DNA from: Micromonospora sediminimaris | Lineage (GTDB): Bacteria > Actinomycetota > Actinomycetes > Mycobacteriales > Micromonosporaceae | DNA: 64,000 nt | Assembly (NCBI GenBank): GCA_900112325.1 | Contig: FOLJ01000019.1 | Coordinates: 91,219-155,218, forward strand | Reading direction: 5' to 3' | Shown: positions 51,337 through 59,990 of the stretch, in pieces | Layout: each line of letters opens with the position of its first letter | Position numbering within the stretch: position 1 is the first letter of the stretch | Program-made: the position numbers and the translations under genes | The notes under the pieces: model-generated | What the model saw: the letters and a program-made list of their open reading frames with translations, nothing else | Database searches by the model: none | Told to the model about the DNA's origin: nothing

Positions 51337-53000
51337 CGGCGGCACTCCGGTGGCAGGCAGCTCAGGTCGGCAAGCGCCGAGAAGAAGATGCGCCGCATCC
51401 CGCCCGGCTGCTCGGTGACGAAGACCCGGCCGCCGGTGACCTTCGTGATGGCCTCCAGCTCCTCCGGGTCGATGTCCGCGCCGAGACCGATGAAGATGAT
51501 CGGCAGGGGGCGGCGTGGTTCCTGCAACCGCTTGAGTTCGGCCAGGAAGTCGGCCCGCCCGATGGTGTCGTCGTCCTCGTTGCGCCCGTCGGTCATCACG
51601 AGCACCAGGTTGATCCGGCCCGGTGTCCAGTTACGGCGCGCGTCGCGGTACGCGGCCAGCGTGCTGTCGTACAGTCCGGTGCCGCCCTGCGGCTTGACCG
51701 CGATCTCAGCCAACGCCTCGGTCAACCGTTTGCGCTGGCCACCCAGCGGGCGCACCGGCAGGACCTCGCGGTAGTCCCGGTCGCCGTCGACCTTGGTGGA
51801 GAAGGCCCAGATGCCGAGTTCGCTGTTGTCCAGCAGCAGCGCCGCCCCTTCCCGGGCAGCCCGCACCGTGGCGTCGAGTCGGGTGCCACCGGCCGGTACC
51901 GGTGCCGCCATCGAGCCGGAGATGTCCAACAGGGTGAGGATCCGGGCGCTGCGCTGGACGCCACTCCAGCCGGTCAACACGTCGCTGACCGTCTCCTCGG
52001 CCGGTAGGGGCACCGGCCGGCGTTCCTCGGCCCGCAGCCGGTCGTCGTCCGGCATTGCCGGCGGGAAACCGGCCGCGGTCCGAAAACCGTAGTAGGCGAA
52101 CACCTCCCGGGCCTCGCCGGTCAGCAACGTGTCGAGGAACGCGCCACCGGCGTCCCGAGCCCGCCCCTGCGCGGCGGGCAGCACCACGTACGGCAGGTCC
52201 AGCCAGGGCACGTCGACCTCCGGGTACGCCGCCACCAGCTTGCCGCTGGCTGCCAGCGCATTGTGTTCCAGCACCGCCTGCTCGCTGGCGGCGACGACGC
52301 TCACCCGACCCGGCAGGTCCTGGTTCGGAGTCAACGAGCTGGCTTCCTCGGCCGGGCTGAAGGTCCGCTCGGCGAGCCGACGCAACGTGGCAGCCACGGT
52401 CGCGGCCGAGTCCCGGTTGTCGTCGGCCAGCGCCCGCGCGCCGAGCAGGGCGCTGACCCCGGCCGGGTCGGCCGCCGGATCGGGCAGCCCGACCTGGACC
52501 GTTCTCGCCCGGGTACCCAGAAGCGACGCCCAGTTCAGCGGCTTGTCCGGCCAACCGGATCGACGCGCGATCCGATCCGTGACGGCCAGCACCACCGGAG
52601 TGCTCGCCACCGACGTGCCCTGTCCGGGCACCTCGAAAGCACCGGCGGCACGGGCCCGGCGCAGCCAGAACGTCGATTCCGGTAGCCACGCGTCGGCCAC
52701 GTCGCCATCGTCGGCGAGTTCCCGGGCGACCGCCGCCGACGGCCGGGCCTGCACCTCGACGGAGACGCAGGGTTGGCTTCCGGCGTTGGCTCGGGCCACC
52801 CGGTCGAGGGCCGGGGCGATCACCGGAGCGGCCACCACCCGGAGGCGGACCTGTTCGACGCAGGTCGGGGTACCCCGATCGGCCCGGATGTACGACACCG
52901 CCGCCCAGCCGGCAAGCAGCAGCACCAGGGCGGCACTGAGCAGCACCACCGGTGAACGGCGGAACAGGACGCGCGCCGGCGCGGGACGGTCGGCAACCAC
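51333..53000 (-). CDS. Solute-binding and VWA domain membrane protein
   Basis: A 555-residue protein: N-terminal transmembrane anchor (VVLLSAALVLLLAGWAAVSY), an extracellular solute-binding-protein-like domain (about 45-330), then a von Willebrand A domain with the metal-ion-dependent adhesion site (DISGSM near 364, and MTDGRNEDDD) to about 540. This fusion occurs in actinobacteria next to envelope glycan genes and its role is unknown. It is the first gene of the minus-strand unit and overlaps the AftD-like gene by 4 bp, so both are made in proportion. Confidence 0.88.
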   Translation of the reverse strand: MVADRPAPARVLFRRSPVVLLSAALVLLLAGWAAVSYIRADRGTPTCVEQVRLRVVAAPVIAPALDRVARANAGSQPCVSVEVQARPSAAVARELADDGDVADAWLPESTFWLRRARAAGAFEVPGQGTSVASTPVVLAVTDRIARRSGWPDKPLNWASLLGTRARTVQVGLPDPAADPAGVSALLGARALADDNRDSAATVAATLRRLAERTFSPAEEASSLTPNQDLPGRVSVVAASEQAVLEHNALAASGKLVAAYPEVDVPWLDLPYVVLPAAQGRARDAGGAFLDTLLTGEAREVFAYYGFRTAAGFPPAMPDDDRLRAEERRPVPLPAEETVSDVLTGWSGVQRSARILTLLDISGSMAAPVPAGGTRLDATVRAAREGAALLLDNSELGIWAFSTKVDGDRDYREVLPVRPLGGQRKRLTEALAEIAVKPQGGTGLYDSTLAAYRDARRNWTPGRINLVLVMTDGRNEDDDTIGRADFLAELKRLQEPRRPLPIIFIGLGADIDPEELEAITKVTGGRVFVTEQPGGMRRIFFSALADLSCLPPECRR

Positions 53001-53259
53001 CGCCGCCTCACCTCCTCGTCACGCCTGCGGACGATGTCCAGCCGCAGGTCACAACACCTGCCGCGACGAAATCGGCCACCAGACACCGGGCATCGCACGC
53101 GGTTGCGCTGCACACCCTGCCAAGGTTTCCGCCCGTCGGCAAACCCCTCGTCCACGACCCGTTACCGGATCGTCGCCGCCAGATCTGCCCATTGCGCAGC
53201 CGGGCCGGACCGCCCTAGGGTGGCGCGATCGTGCTCACTTACTCACCAGTAGGAGCAGC

Positions 53260-54420
53260 GTGGACAACACCGACACCCCCTCCCGCCACGTCCTGTTCCT
53301 CAACTGGCGAGACACCACCAATCCCGAGGGCGGCGGCTCGGAGGTCTACATCGAGCGGATCGCCGCCGAACTGGTCACCTTCGGTCACCGGGTGACTCTG
53401 CTCTGTGCCGCCCACGGCAACGCCGGGCCGGCCGGGACCACCGAATCCGGCGTACGCGTGCTGCGCCGCGGCTCGCGGATGACCGTGTACCTCCGGGCGG
53501 CGCTGGTCTGCCTCGCCGGCCGGTTCGGCCTGGGCCCGCTGAGCCGGCGCGGTCTCGGCCGACCGGACCTGATCGTCGACGTCTGCAACGGTGTGCCGTT
53601 CTTCGCCCCGCTCTACGCTGGGCGGCCGGTCATCGCGCTGGTCCACCACGTCCACCGGGAGCAGTGGCCGGTGGTCTTCGGGCCGTGGATGTGCCGGCTC
53701 GGCTGGTGGATCGAATCCTGGCTCGCGGTACGGCTCTACCGGCGGTGCCGCTACGTCACGGTCTCCGAGGCGACCCGCGCTGAGCTGGCGGCCCTCGGCG
53801 TCGACGCCGAACGGATCGACGTGGTACCCAACGGAACCCCTCCGGTTACCGGCCCGTCCCTGCCCCGCACCCGCAACCCGTCGCTGCTGGTGCTCGGCCG
53901 CCTCGTTCCGCACAAACGGGTCGAGATCGCCCTGCGTGCCGTCGCCGAGCTGGCTGCGGAGCTACCCGAGTTGGAGCTGGTGGTAGCCGGGCAGGGGTGG
54001 TGGGAGGAGCCGCTGCGCGAGCGATGCGCCGCCCTCGGGATCAGCGACCGGGTACGGTTCACCGGCTTCGTCAGCGAGGAAGAGAAGCACGCCCTGCTCT
54101 GCTCGGCCTGGCTCGCGCTCACCCCGTCACTCAAGGAGGGCTGGGGTCTGACCATCGTGGAGGCCGCCGCACGCAGCACTCCCACCGTGGCCTTCAGGTA
54201 CGCGGGCGGGGTCGCCGAGGCGATGGTCGACACGGAGACCGGCCTGCTCGTCGACGACGAACAGGAGTTCACGGCGGCCGTTCGGGAACTGCTCGCCGAC
54301 GATGTCCGGCGCAAGGCGATGGGCGAGGCGGCCCTGTCCCATGCCGCCCGCTACACCTGGACAGCGACCGGTGCCCGGTTCGCGCAGCTGGTCGCGGCGG
54401 CAACTCTTCGCACCGGCTGA
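53260..54420 (+). CDS. Family 4 glycosyltransferase
   Basis: A 386-residue GT-B glycosyltransferase: N-terminal FLNWRDTTNPEGGGSEVYIE, GGGSE being the acceptor-domain glycine loop, HHVHREQWPVVF, then the nucleotide-binding domain VLGRLVPHKRVEIALRAVAE and the EX7E region SLKEGWGLTIVEAAA with two conserved Glu. The donor sugar is unknown; the location in the arabinan/envelope region suggests it builds the same glycan. The GTG start at 53260 has AGGAG 6 bases upstream. It is divergent from the VWA gene across 259 bp that hold no other feature I can name. Confidence 0.9.
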   Translation: MDNTDTPSRHVLFLNWRDTTNPEGGGSEVYIERIAAELVTFGHRVTLLCAAHGNAGPAGTTESGVRVLRRGSRMTVYLRAALVCLAGRFGLGPLSRRGLGRPDLIVDVCNGVPFFAPLYAGRPVIALVHHVHREQWPVVFGPWMCRLGWWIESWLAVRLYRRCRYVTVSEATRAELAALGVDAERIDVVPNGTPPVTGPSLPRTRNPSLLVLGRLVPHKRVEIALRAVAELAAELPELELVVAGQGWWEEPLRERCAALGISDRVRFTGFVSEEEKHALLCSAWLALTPSLKEGWGLTIVEAAARSTPTVAFRYAGGVAEAMVDTETGLLVDDEQEFTAAVRELLADDVRRKAMGEAALSHAARYTWTATGARFAQLVAAATLRTG

Positions 54421-54441
54421 CCGGCCGGTCCTGGACACGAC

Positions 54442-54472
54442 GAAAGGCGCCCGCCTGCTGCGGGCGCCTTTC
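54442..54472 (+). terminator. Terminator of the GT4 gene
   Basis: A perfect 13-bp stem (GAAAGGCGCCCGC and its complement) with a 5-nt loop, 21 bases after the stop. Confidence 0.8.
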
Positions 54473-54484
54473 CGCCGTTCGAGG

Positions 54485-54646
54485 TCAGCGCGTGCCGTAC
54501 AGCGGGGCCTCGGTCTGCTCACTCACCTTGGAGTTGGCAGCCTCCTTGGCGGACGGGCTGAGCACGTTCGCCAGACCGACGCTGCCGAGCATGCCGAGCA
54601 CGACCCCGAGTACCCCGACGGCGACGAACGCGGGCAGGTTCCTCAT
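54485..54646 (-). CDS. DUF2613 family small membrane protein
   Basis: A 53-residue protein with one transmembrane segment (FVAVGVLGVVLGMLGSVGLA) and a polar C-terminus (SAKEAANSKVSEQTEAPLYG), the DUF2613 pattern. In M. tuberculosis a DUF2613 protein (Rv0236A) is encoded beside aftD; here it follows the 572-residue membrane protein with a 4-bp ATGA overlap. The ATG has GAAGGAG upstream. It probably assists an integral-membrane glycosyltransferase. Confidence 0.85.
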   Translation of the reverse strand: MRNLPAFVAVGVLGVVLGMLGSVGLANVLSPSAKEAANSKVSEQTEAPLYGTR

Positions 54647-56361
54647 CCACCTTCTCCTTCCGCGGGACTCGCGTGCCGGGACGCTACCACGCGGTAGCAC
54701 CATTGCGCAGTGCCCGAAAAAACGAGGACCAGCACCACCGTTCCGGCCAACAGGTGCGCCAGGCCCACCGGACCGGGGTGGCTCGGCCGCGCTGCCGGAC
54801 GCCACGCCGGATTCTCGTACAACGCCAGCTCGGCGCCGGCGTACACCGGCCGCAGTCCGGCCAGTGTCGCCGGGTCCGGTGTCGGGCCGGCGGCGCGCTG
54901 CACCAGCACCCAGCGTGGACCGGCCGCCGCCACCGGCTCGCCGGCCGCGAGCAGTTCGCGCAGCCGAGCGGCGCGGGGATCCTCCCCGGCGACGGCGGTG
55001 CCATCCACGCGCAGCGTGTCGTCGATCAGGACCGGCACGCCGAGGTACCGGGGCGCCGGATCGATCACCACCCGGCCACCGTTCCAGGCGTAGCTCTGAT
55101 ACTCCTGGAACGGCAGCGACACCACCTCGCCGGGCCGCTCGTCGACGAGCCGCGCCACCGTGTCCCAGTCCGCCGGCCATGCCACCGGCCGCAGGCGTCC
55201 CGCGCCGCCGACGGCGAGGTCGGGCATCACCGCCAACGGCAGCAACGCCGCGCCGGCCAGCAGCACCCGCCCGGTGGCCAGGTCGAACCGGGCCGCGAGG
55301 CGGCCGGCCAGCCGCTCCGCGCCGAGCGCCCCGGTGACCGCCAGCAGCAACACGTACGGCACCAACAGTTTCTGCCCGTCGCGGAGCAACCCGGCACCGG
55401 GCACGGCGGTGACCAACCAGCCCAGCAGACCGGCCCCGCCGGGCAGCGCGCCGAGCGCGGCACCCAGCCACGCGGCGCCCGCCAACAACCCGAGCCGACC
55501 GATGACCGGCCGCGACCAGCGACGCCACAGCACCGGCACGCCGTACCCGGCGACCGCCAGCACCAGCAGCGTCGCCAGTGGCACCAACCATCCGCTGCGG
55601 GAGGCCGGGGTGGCCTGTCCGTTCCAGATGCCACCGGTGCCGGCCAACGCCACCAGCGGCCCCGCCCAGTTCTCCGCTCGGGCGGCGAAGATCGCCACAC
55701 CGGCCGGGTCGGACCGGCCGGCACCCGAGCTGACGAACCCGGCCACCAGCCACGGCGCGTTCAACAGCAGCGTCGTACCCACGCCGGTCAGCGCCGTTCG
55801 GGCCGCCCCCGGGTACTTCCCGACCAGCAGCACGCTGACCACGAGCAGGGCGAGCAGACCGCCGGTCGGGGTGATCGCGGACGCCGCCACCGCCAGCAAC
55901 AGCCGACGCAGCGCACCCCGCTCGGCGTCACGCACCTCGATCGCGGCCCGCACCAGCCAGGGCAACGCGGCGTACGCGACAAGCAGCCCCCACTGCCCGA
56001 TCAGCAAACGCTCTGCCAGATACGGCGTCCACGCGTACCCGAGGGCGGCCACCACCCGCACCCCGACCCGCTCCGTCGGCACCAGCCGCGCGGCGCCCAG
56101 CGCGGCCAGGTAGAGAATCGCCACCAGCACCAGTCGTTGCAGCAGCCACCCCGGGAGCAACTGCGAGGCCAGCGCCACCACCGCGTCCTGCGGAACGGCC
56201 CGGGGCAGGGCCGTGGCCGGGGCGATCACCTCCCAGCTCAACGCCGGCCGGGGCACGAAGACCATGTCGTAGCGCAGCACATACCCGGGCAGGGCCAGCG
56301 GCGCGAGCACCACCGCCGTCACGGCGGCGGCCACCGCGTGCGGCACCAGCCGTTCCCGCAT
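54643..56361 (-). CDS. Polytopic GT-C-like membrane protein
   Basis: A 572-residue protein with about twelve transmembrane helices in the first 410 residues, a short external domain (about 430-530, with WPADWDTVARLVDERPGEVV and FQEYQSYAWNGGRVVIDPAP) and a final helix. The N-terminal pattern (LGYAWTPYLAERLLIGQWGL) echoes the AftD-like protein (GYALAPRILTEVGALSSETL), so it may be a smaller paralogous GT-C glycosyltransferase. The substrate is unknown. ATG at 56361. It is translationally coupled to the DUF2613 gene. Confidence 0.82.
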   Translation of the reverse strand: MRERLVPHAVAAAVTAVVLAPLALPGYVLRYDMVFVPRPALSWEVIAPATALPRAVPQDAVVALASQLLPGWLLQRLVLVAILYLAALGAARLVPTERVGVRVVAALGYAWTPYLAERLLIGQWGLLVAYAALPWLVRAAIEVRDAERGALRRLLLAVAASAITPTGGLLALLVVSVLLVGKYPGAARTALTGVGTTLLLNAPWLVAGFVSSGAGRSDPAGVAIFAARAENWAGPLVALAGTGGIWNGQATPASRSGWLVPLATLLVLAVAGYGVPVLWRRWSRPVIGRLGLLAGAAWLGAALGALPGGAGLLGWLVTAVPGAGLLRDGQKLLVPYVLLLAVTGALGAERLAGRLAARFDLATGRVLLAGAALLPLAVMPDLAVGGAGRLRPVAWPADWDTVARLVDERPGEVVSLPFQEYQSYAWNGGRVVIDPAPRYLGVPVLIDDTLRVDGTAVAGEDPRAARLRELLAAGEPVAAAGPRWVLVQRAAGPTPDPATLAGLRPVYAGAELALYENPAWRPAARPSHPGPVGLAHLLAGTVVLVLVFSGTAQWCYRVVASRHASPAEGEGG

Positions 56362-56602
56362 CCGTCGACCTCACCACTGCCGGTGCGCGGCGACCGACCG
56401 CGCTGGTGGCGGCCACTGTACGCGGCCCGCGGCGCCCCTCCCCCGTCACCACCGAACCATCCGTTGACCTGATGGGATGGGCGACGGCAGGTGTGGCAGT
56501 CTTCCCGCCATGGCAGCGAACCCTTCTCCACCTTCCCGCACGGTCGACCGGACCGGTGGGCCGGACGTGCTGCGTCCGGGCCGGGTTGGTGAGGGTACGT
56601 CG

Positions 56603-58969
56603 ATGGCTGCGGACGCTGCCTCCGCGTCCGCTCGCACCGGTCGGCTGGGTACGGACCGGATCCGGACGGCGGCGCTCGCCATCGTCGCGCTCAGCGTGCT
56701 GTGGCGTGCCCAGGTAGCCTCCGGCGGCTTCCTGGCGGCCGACGACTACGTGATGATCACGCAGGCGGCCGAGTCGAACCTGACCGTCGAGCACCTGCTC
56801 GCCCTCTACAACAACCACCTCATGCCCGGCGGTCGGCTGCTCACCTGGCTGATCACCGAACACGTCGGCATGGCCTACTGGCCGTACGTGCTGCTGATGG
56901 CGATCGGCCAGGCGATCCTCGGCATCACCTTCTTCCGGCTGCTGCGTCGACTGCTGCAACCGTCCTGGCTGCTGCTCCTGCCACTCGGCGCGCTGATGTT
57001 CAGCCCGCTGACCCTGGAAGCCACGTCCTGGTGGGCGGTCGGGGTCAACATGCTGCCGATGCAGATCGCCATGGTGCTCGCGGTGGGCGCGCAGGTCAGT
57101 TATGTGCAGACCCGACGCAAACGGCACCTGGTCACACTGGCCCTCTCCGTACTGCTCGGCCTCATCTTCTTCGAGAAGGCGATTCTGGTCGTGGCGCTCG
57201 TCTTCCTGCTCACCGCTGCCCTCTACGCCGAAGGCGGCTTCTTCCGCACCATCTGGACCACCATCCGCCGCTGGTGGCCGTCCTGGTTGCTGCTGACCGT
57301 CCTGTCGCTCGGCTTCCTCGCCGCCTACCTGAGCAACTCGGAGTCTTCCCTGCGCCGGCCGGCATCGACCGGTGAGGTGTTCTCCTTCCTCACCCAGATG
57401 CTCGGGTCCACCGTGGTACCGGGACTGGTGGGCGGACCATGGCAGTGGCTGGGCGCAGGCGACGGCGCCCCGGTCGCGGCGCCACCGGAACTCGGCACCT
57501 GGGTGGCCTGGACGATCTTCGTGGCCCTGGTCGTGGCGACCGTCCGCCGTCGCCGTCGCGCCGGACGCGCCTGGCTCCTACTCGGGTCGTACCTGGTGCT
57601 GGTGGCCGCGATGCTTGCCGCAACCCGACTCGGTTCGACCTTCAGTGGGGTCGCCGGCGGCGTCCCCCGTTACGTAAGTGACGTCGTCGTGGTGGCCGCC
57701 ATCTGTCTCGGCGTCGCCGTGGTGGGGCTGGCCCGGCCGTCCCGCTTTGCCAGCGCGACCGAGCCACCCACCGGCGACACGCCTCGAACGACGCCCATGG
57801 CCCTCCCGGAGCCGAGAGACGGCCGGGCCCCGGACAGCGGCGTCCCGCAGACCGTGGCCGCGCCGAGCGCCACAGCACCCCCGGCAGGCCCGACCGCACC
57901 GCCCGAAGGTCCGACCGCACCACCGGAAGACCCGACCGCGCCGGTGCTGGCCGAGGCGGTCCGGACCGGTCGGCCTGCGCGGGTGGTGGCCCGGCTCGGC
58001 GTCATCCACGCCGAAGCCCCCGTCGACCCCGAGCCGGATCCTGCATCGACGACCGCGCCGGACGTGGCCCCGCCGACGGCATCCGTCGCCGACTCGGTGC
58101 CGGACGCCGAGGCCGGTGCCGTCCGCGCCCCTGACCCGGTCGTCGAGCCGCACCCCAGCAGCTCCCCGGATGCCGGTGACGCCTCGACCGCCGACCCACC
58201 GCCACGCGACGCCGACGATCGACCGACCGGGCCGGACCGGCGACCGCCGGCCGCCGCCCCGTCCGACCCGCTCGGGCCTCCTCCTCCCGGGCTGCTCGGC
58301 CCACTGCCCGAGCGCTACCGGGAGGCGGTGAACGTGATGCTCGCCCTGCTGCTCGTCGCCGTCTGCCTGGGCACGGTGTGGACCACGTCCCGGTACAGCG
58401 ACGAGTGGGCAGTCAAGTCGAGCCGGTCGTACATCGACACCGTTCGGATCGAGATGGCCAGCGCGCCGCCCGACACGGTGTTCTTCGACGCTCCGGTCCC
58501 GGACAACGTCGTACCGAGCCTGTCCTGGCCGTACAACCTGCAGTCACGATTCTTCCGTGCCTTCGGCACCCGTCCCACGTACGTGGACGAGGCCGACCAC
58601 GTCTCGGTCTTGGACGCCCTCGGCCGGATCCAGGTGGCCACGATCGTCGGTAGCACGATCCAGCCGGGGCCGCAGGAAGGCTGCGGCTACCTGGTCGCCA
58701 GCGGGCAGACGGTACGGATGCCACTCAACGAGCCCCGGGACGACTGGCACTGGGTGGCCCGTATCGGCTACCTCAGCTCGGCGGACGGCACAGCCACCCT
58801 GCGGTTCGGCACCGGAACCGCCGAGTTCCCCGTCAAGAAGGGCCTCAACCAGCGCTTCTTCCGCATCGTCGGTGGCGGGGACGCGGTCGAACTGACGGTG
58901 GCCGGTAGCGACGTGTCGCTCTGCACCAACGAGATCGCGATCGGCAACCCGGCGCCCAAGCCCGAGTAG
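56603..58969 (+). CDS. Large membrane protein with split transmembrane bundle
   Basis: A 788-residue protein with about ten transmembrane helices (residues 20-395), a 190-residue Pro/Ala/Asp-rich low-complexity segment (predicted disordered), one more helix (VMLALLLVAVCLGTVWTTSR) and a 190-residue external domain rich in beta strands. The DDYVMITQAAESN and WSWWAVGVN-type loops resemble GT-C mannosyl/arabinosyl transferases, but no catalytic motif is certain. ATG at 56603 has GAGGG 7 bases upstream; ATG at 56510 would add 31 low-complexity residues. It is divergent from the 572-residue membrane protein. Confidence 0.8.
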   Translation: MAADAASASARTGRLGTDRIRTAALAIVALSVLWRAQVASGGFLAADDYVMITQAAESNLTVEHLLALYNNHLMPGGRLLTWLITEHVGMAYWPYVLLMAIGQAILGITFFRLLRRLLQPSWLLLLPLGALMFSPLTLEATSWWAVGVNMLPMQIAMVLAVGAQVSYVQTRRKRHLVTLALSVLLGLIFFEKAILVVALVFLLTAALYAEGGFFRTIWTTIRRWWPSWLLLTVLSLGFLAAYLSNSESSLRRPASTGEVFSFLTQMLGSTVVPGLVGGPWQWLGAGDGAPVAAPPELGTWVAWTIFVALVVATVRRRRRAGRAWLLLGSYLVLVAAMLAATRLGSTFSGVAGGVPRYVSDVVVVAAICLGVAVVGLARPSRFASATEPPTGDTPRTTPMALPEPRDGRAPDSGVPQTVAAPSATAPPAGPTAPPEGPTAPPEDPTAPVLAEAVRTGRPARVVARLGVIHAEAPVDPEPDPASTTAPDVAPPTASVADSVPDAEAGAVRAPDPVVEPHPSSSPDAGDASTADPPPRDADDRPTGPDRRPPAAAPSDPLGPPPPGLLGPLPERYREAVNVMLALLLVAVCLGTVWTTSRYSDEWAVKSSRSYIDTVRIEMASAPPDTVFFDAPVPDNVVPSLSWPYNLQSRFFRAFGTRPTYVDEADHVSVLDALGRIQVATIVGSTIQPGPQEGCGYLVASGQTVRMPLNEPRDDWHWVARIGYLSSADGTATLRFGTGTAEFPVKKGLNQRFFRIVGGGDAVELTVAGSDVSLCTNEIAIGNPAPKPE

Positions 58970-58982
58970 GCCCAAGCCGGTC

Positions 58983-59011
58983 GGCGGCGGGGCGAGCCGC
59001 GGCCCGCCGCC
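58983..59011. terminator. Possible terminator
   Basis: GGCGGCGGG and CCCGCCGCC form a 9-bp stem with an 11-nt loop between convergent genes. Confidence 0.5.
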
Positions 59012-59014
59012 CGC

Positions 59015-59083
59015 CGGTCACCCGGGCCCGAACAGCTCGGTCACCCGGGCCCCAACAGTTCGGTCACTCGGGCCGGAACAGCA
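59015..59083. repeat. Three tandem 23-bp repeats containing a stop codon
   Basis: CGGTCACCCGGGCCCGAACAG(CT) and two variants lie head to tail at 59015, 59038 and 59061. The third holds the last codons and stop of the FkbM methyltransferase, so each repeat is a copy of that gene's 3' end with stop. Confidence 0.85.
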
Positions 59084-59819
59084 CCGAGTTGACGTACCGG
59101 GGGCGGGGCCACACGACCCGGCGCGCGAAGCCCTGACCCACCCGGGCGATCGCCGCGCGCTGATGCCCACCGAGGTCGAAGTCGGCCAACGGCACCCACG
59201 TCCGATCCGGCAGCACGTACCCGCGATAGCCCCAGCCGGTCAGCAGGTCCAGCAGCGGCTCCACCGGCTGGATCCGCTCCTCGACCTCGATCAGCAGCAC
59301 CGGCCGGTCCCGCCGGACGGTCCGCTCCGCACCACGCAGGGCGGGTAGTTCGTGACCCTCGATGTCGAGCTTGATGAAACGCACGTCGATCAGGTCCAGC
59401 GAGTCCAGCGTGATCCTTCGGACGGAGACCGCAGGGCCCTGGGCCGCGTCCTCCAGCGAGGAGGTGCCGACGATCGCCCCACCCTCCGGCAGGTAGAGGG
59501 TGGCCGTGCCCTCGTGGTCGGAGACGGCTGCCTCGACCACCTCGACCTGCGGGAAGGCCACTCGGAGCTGCCCGGCCAGCGCCGTGGTCGGCTCCACCGC
59601 AACCACCCGGTCGGCCCGGCGGAGCAGTCGGGCCGTCCACGGCCCGTACCAGGCGCCCACGTCGACGGCGGTGCCCCCGGCCGGAACGAAATCGGTGAGC
59701 CGGGCAAGTTCCGGCTCCACCCGTGGGTACGCGCGGCGGATCGCTCCCGCCAGCAGTCGGGCAGGTAGGAGCGCCGCCAGTCCGGAGGTCGCGGCGGGGG
59801 CCAGCTTCGTCGACGCCAT
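59064..59819 (-). CDS. FkbM family methyltransferase
   Basis: A 251-residue methyltransferase: SAM motif I in VDVGAWYGPWTARLL (about residues 52-66), VVAVEPTT, the FkbM motif FIKLDIEGHELPALRGAERT with the family's DIEGxE, and the C-terminal VLLIEVEERI. FkbM enzymes O-methylate polyketides or sugars. The location among glycosyltransferase and flippase genes suggests methylation of an envelope glycan. ATG at 59819. The C-terminus FRPE is followed by two tandem copies of its own coding end. Confidence 0.9.
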   Translation of the reverse strand: MASTKLAPAATSGLAALLPARLLAGAIRRAYPRVEPELARLTDFVPAGGTAVDVGAWYGPWTARLLRRADRVVAVEPTTALAGQLRVAFPQVEVVEAAVSDHEGTATLYLPEGGAIVGTSSLEDAAQGPAVSVRRITLDSLDLIDVRFIKLDIEGHELPALRGAERTVRRDRPVLLIEVEERIQPVEPLLDLLTGWGYRGYVLPDRTWVPLADFDLGGHQRAAIARVGQGFARRVVWPRPRYVNSVLFRPE

Positions 59820-59990
59820 GGGGCAGCACACTAGACGTTTCCGGGCCTGCTGGGCAGGGGCCACCGGTGCGGGGCTGTCGGAACCGTCGAGCTGCCGATA
59901 CCGTCTTCCGGTCGGGCCGCCGTCCCGACCGGGTCGCGGCCCGAAGACGCCGGGTCGTCCGCGCGGACGATCGACACGACGCGGAGTGGC

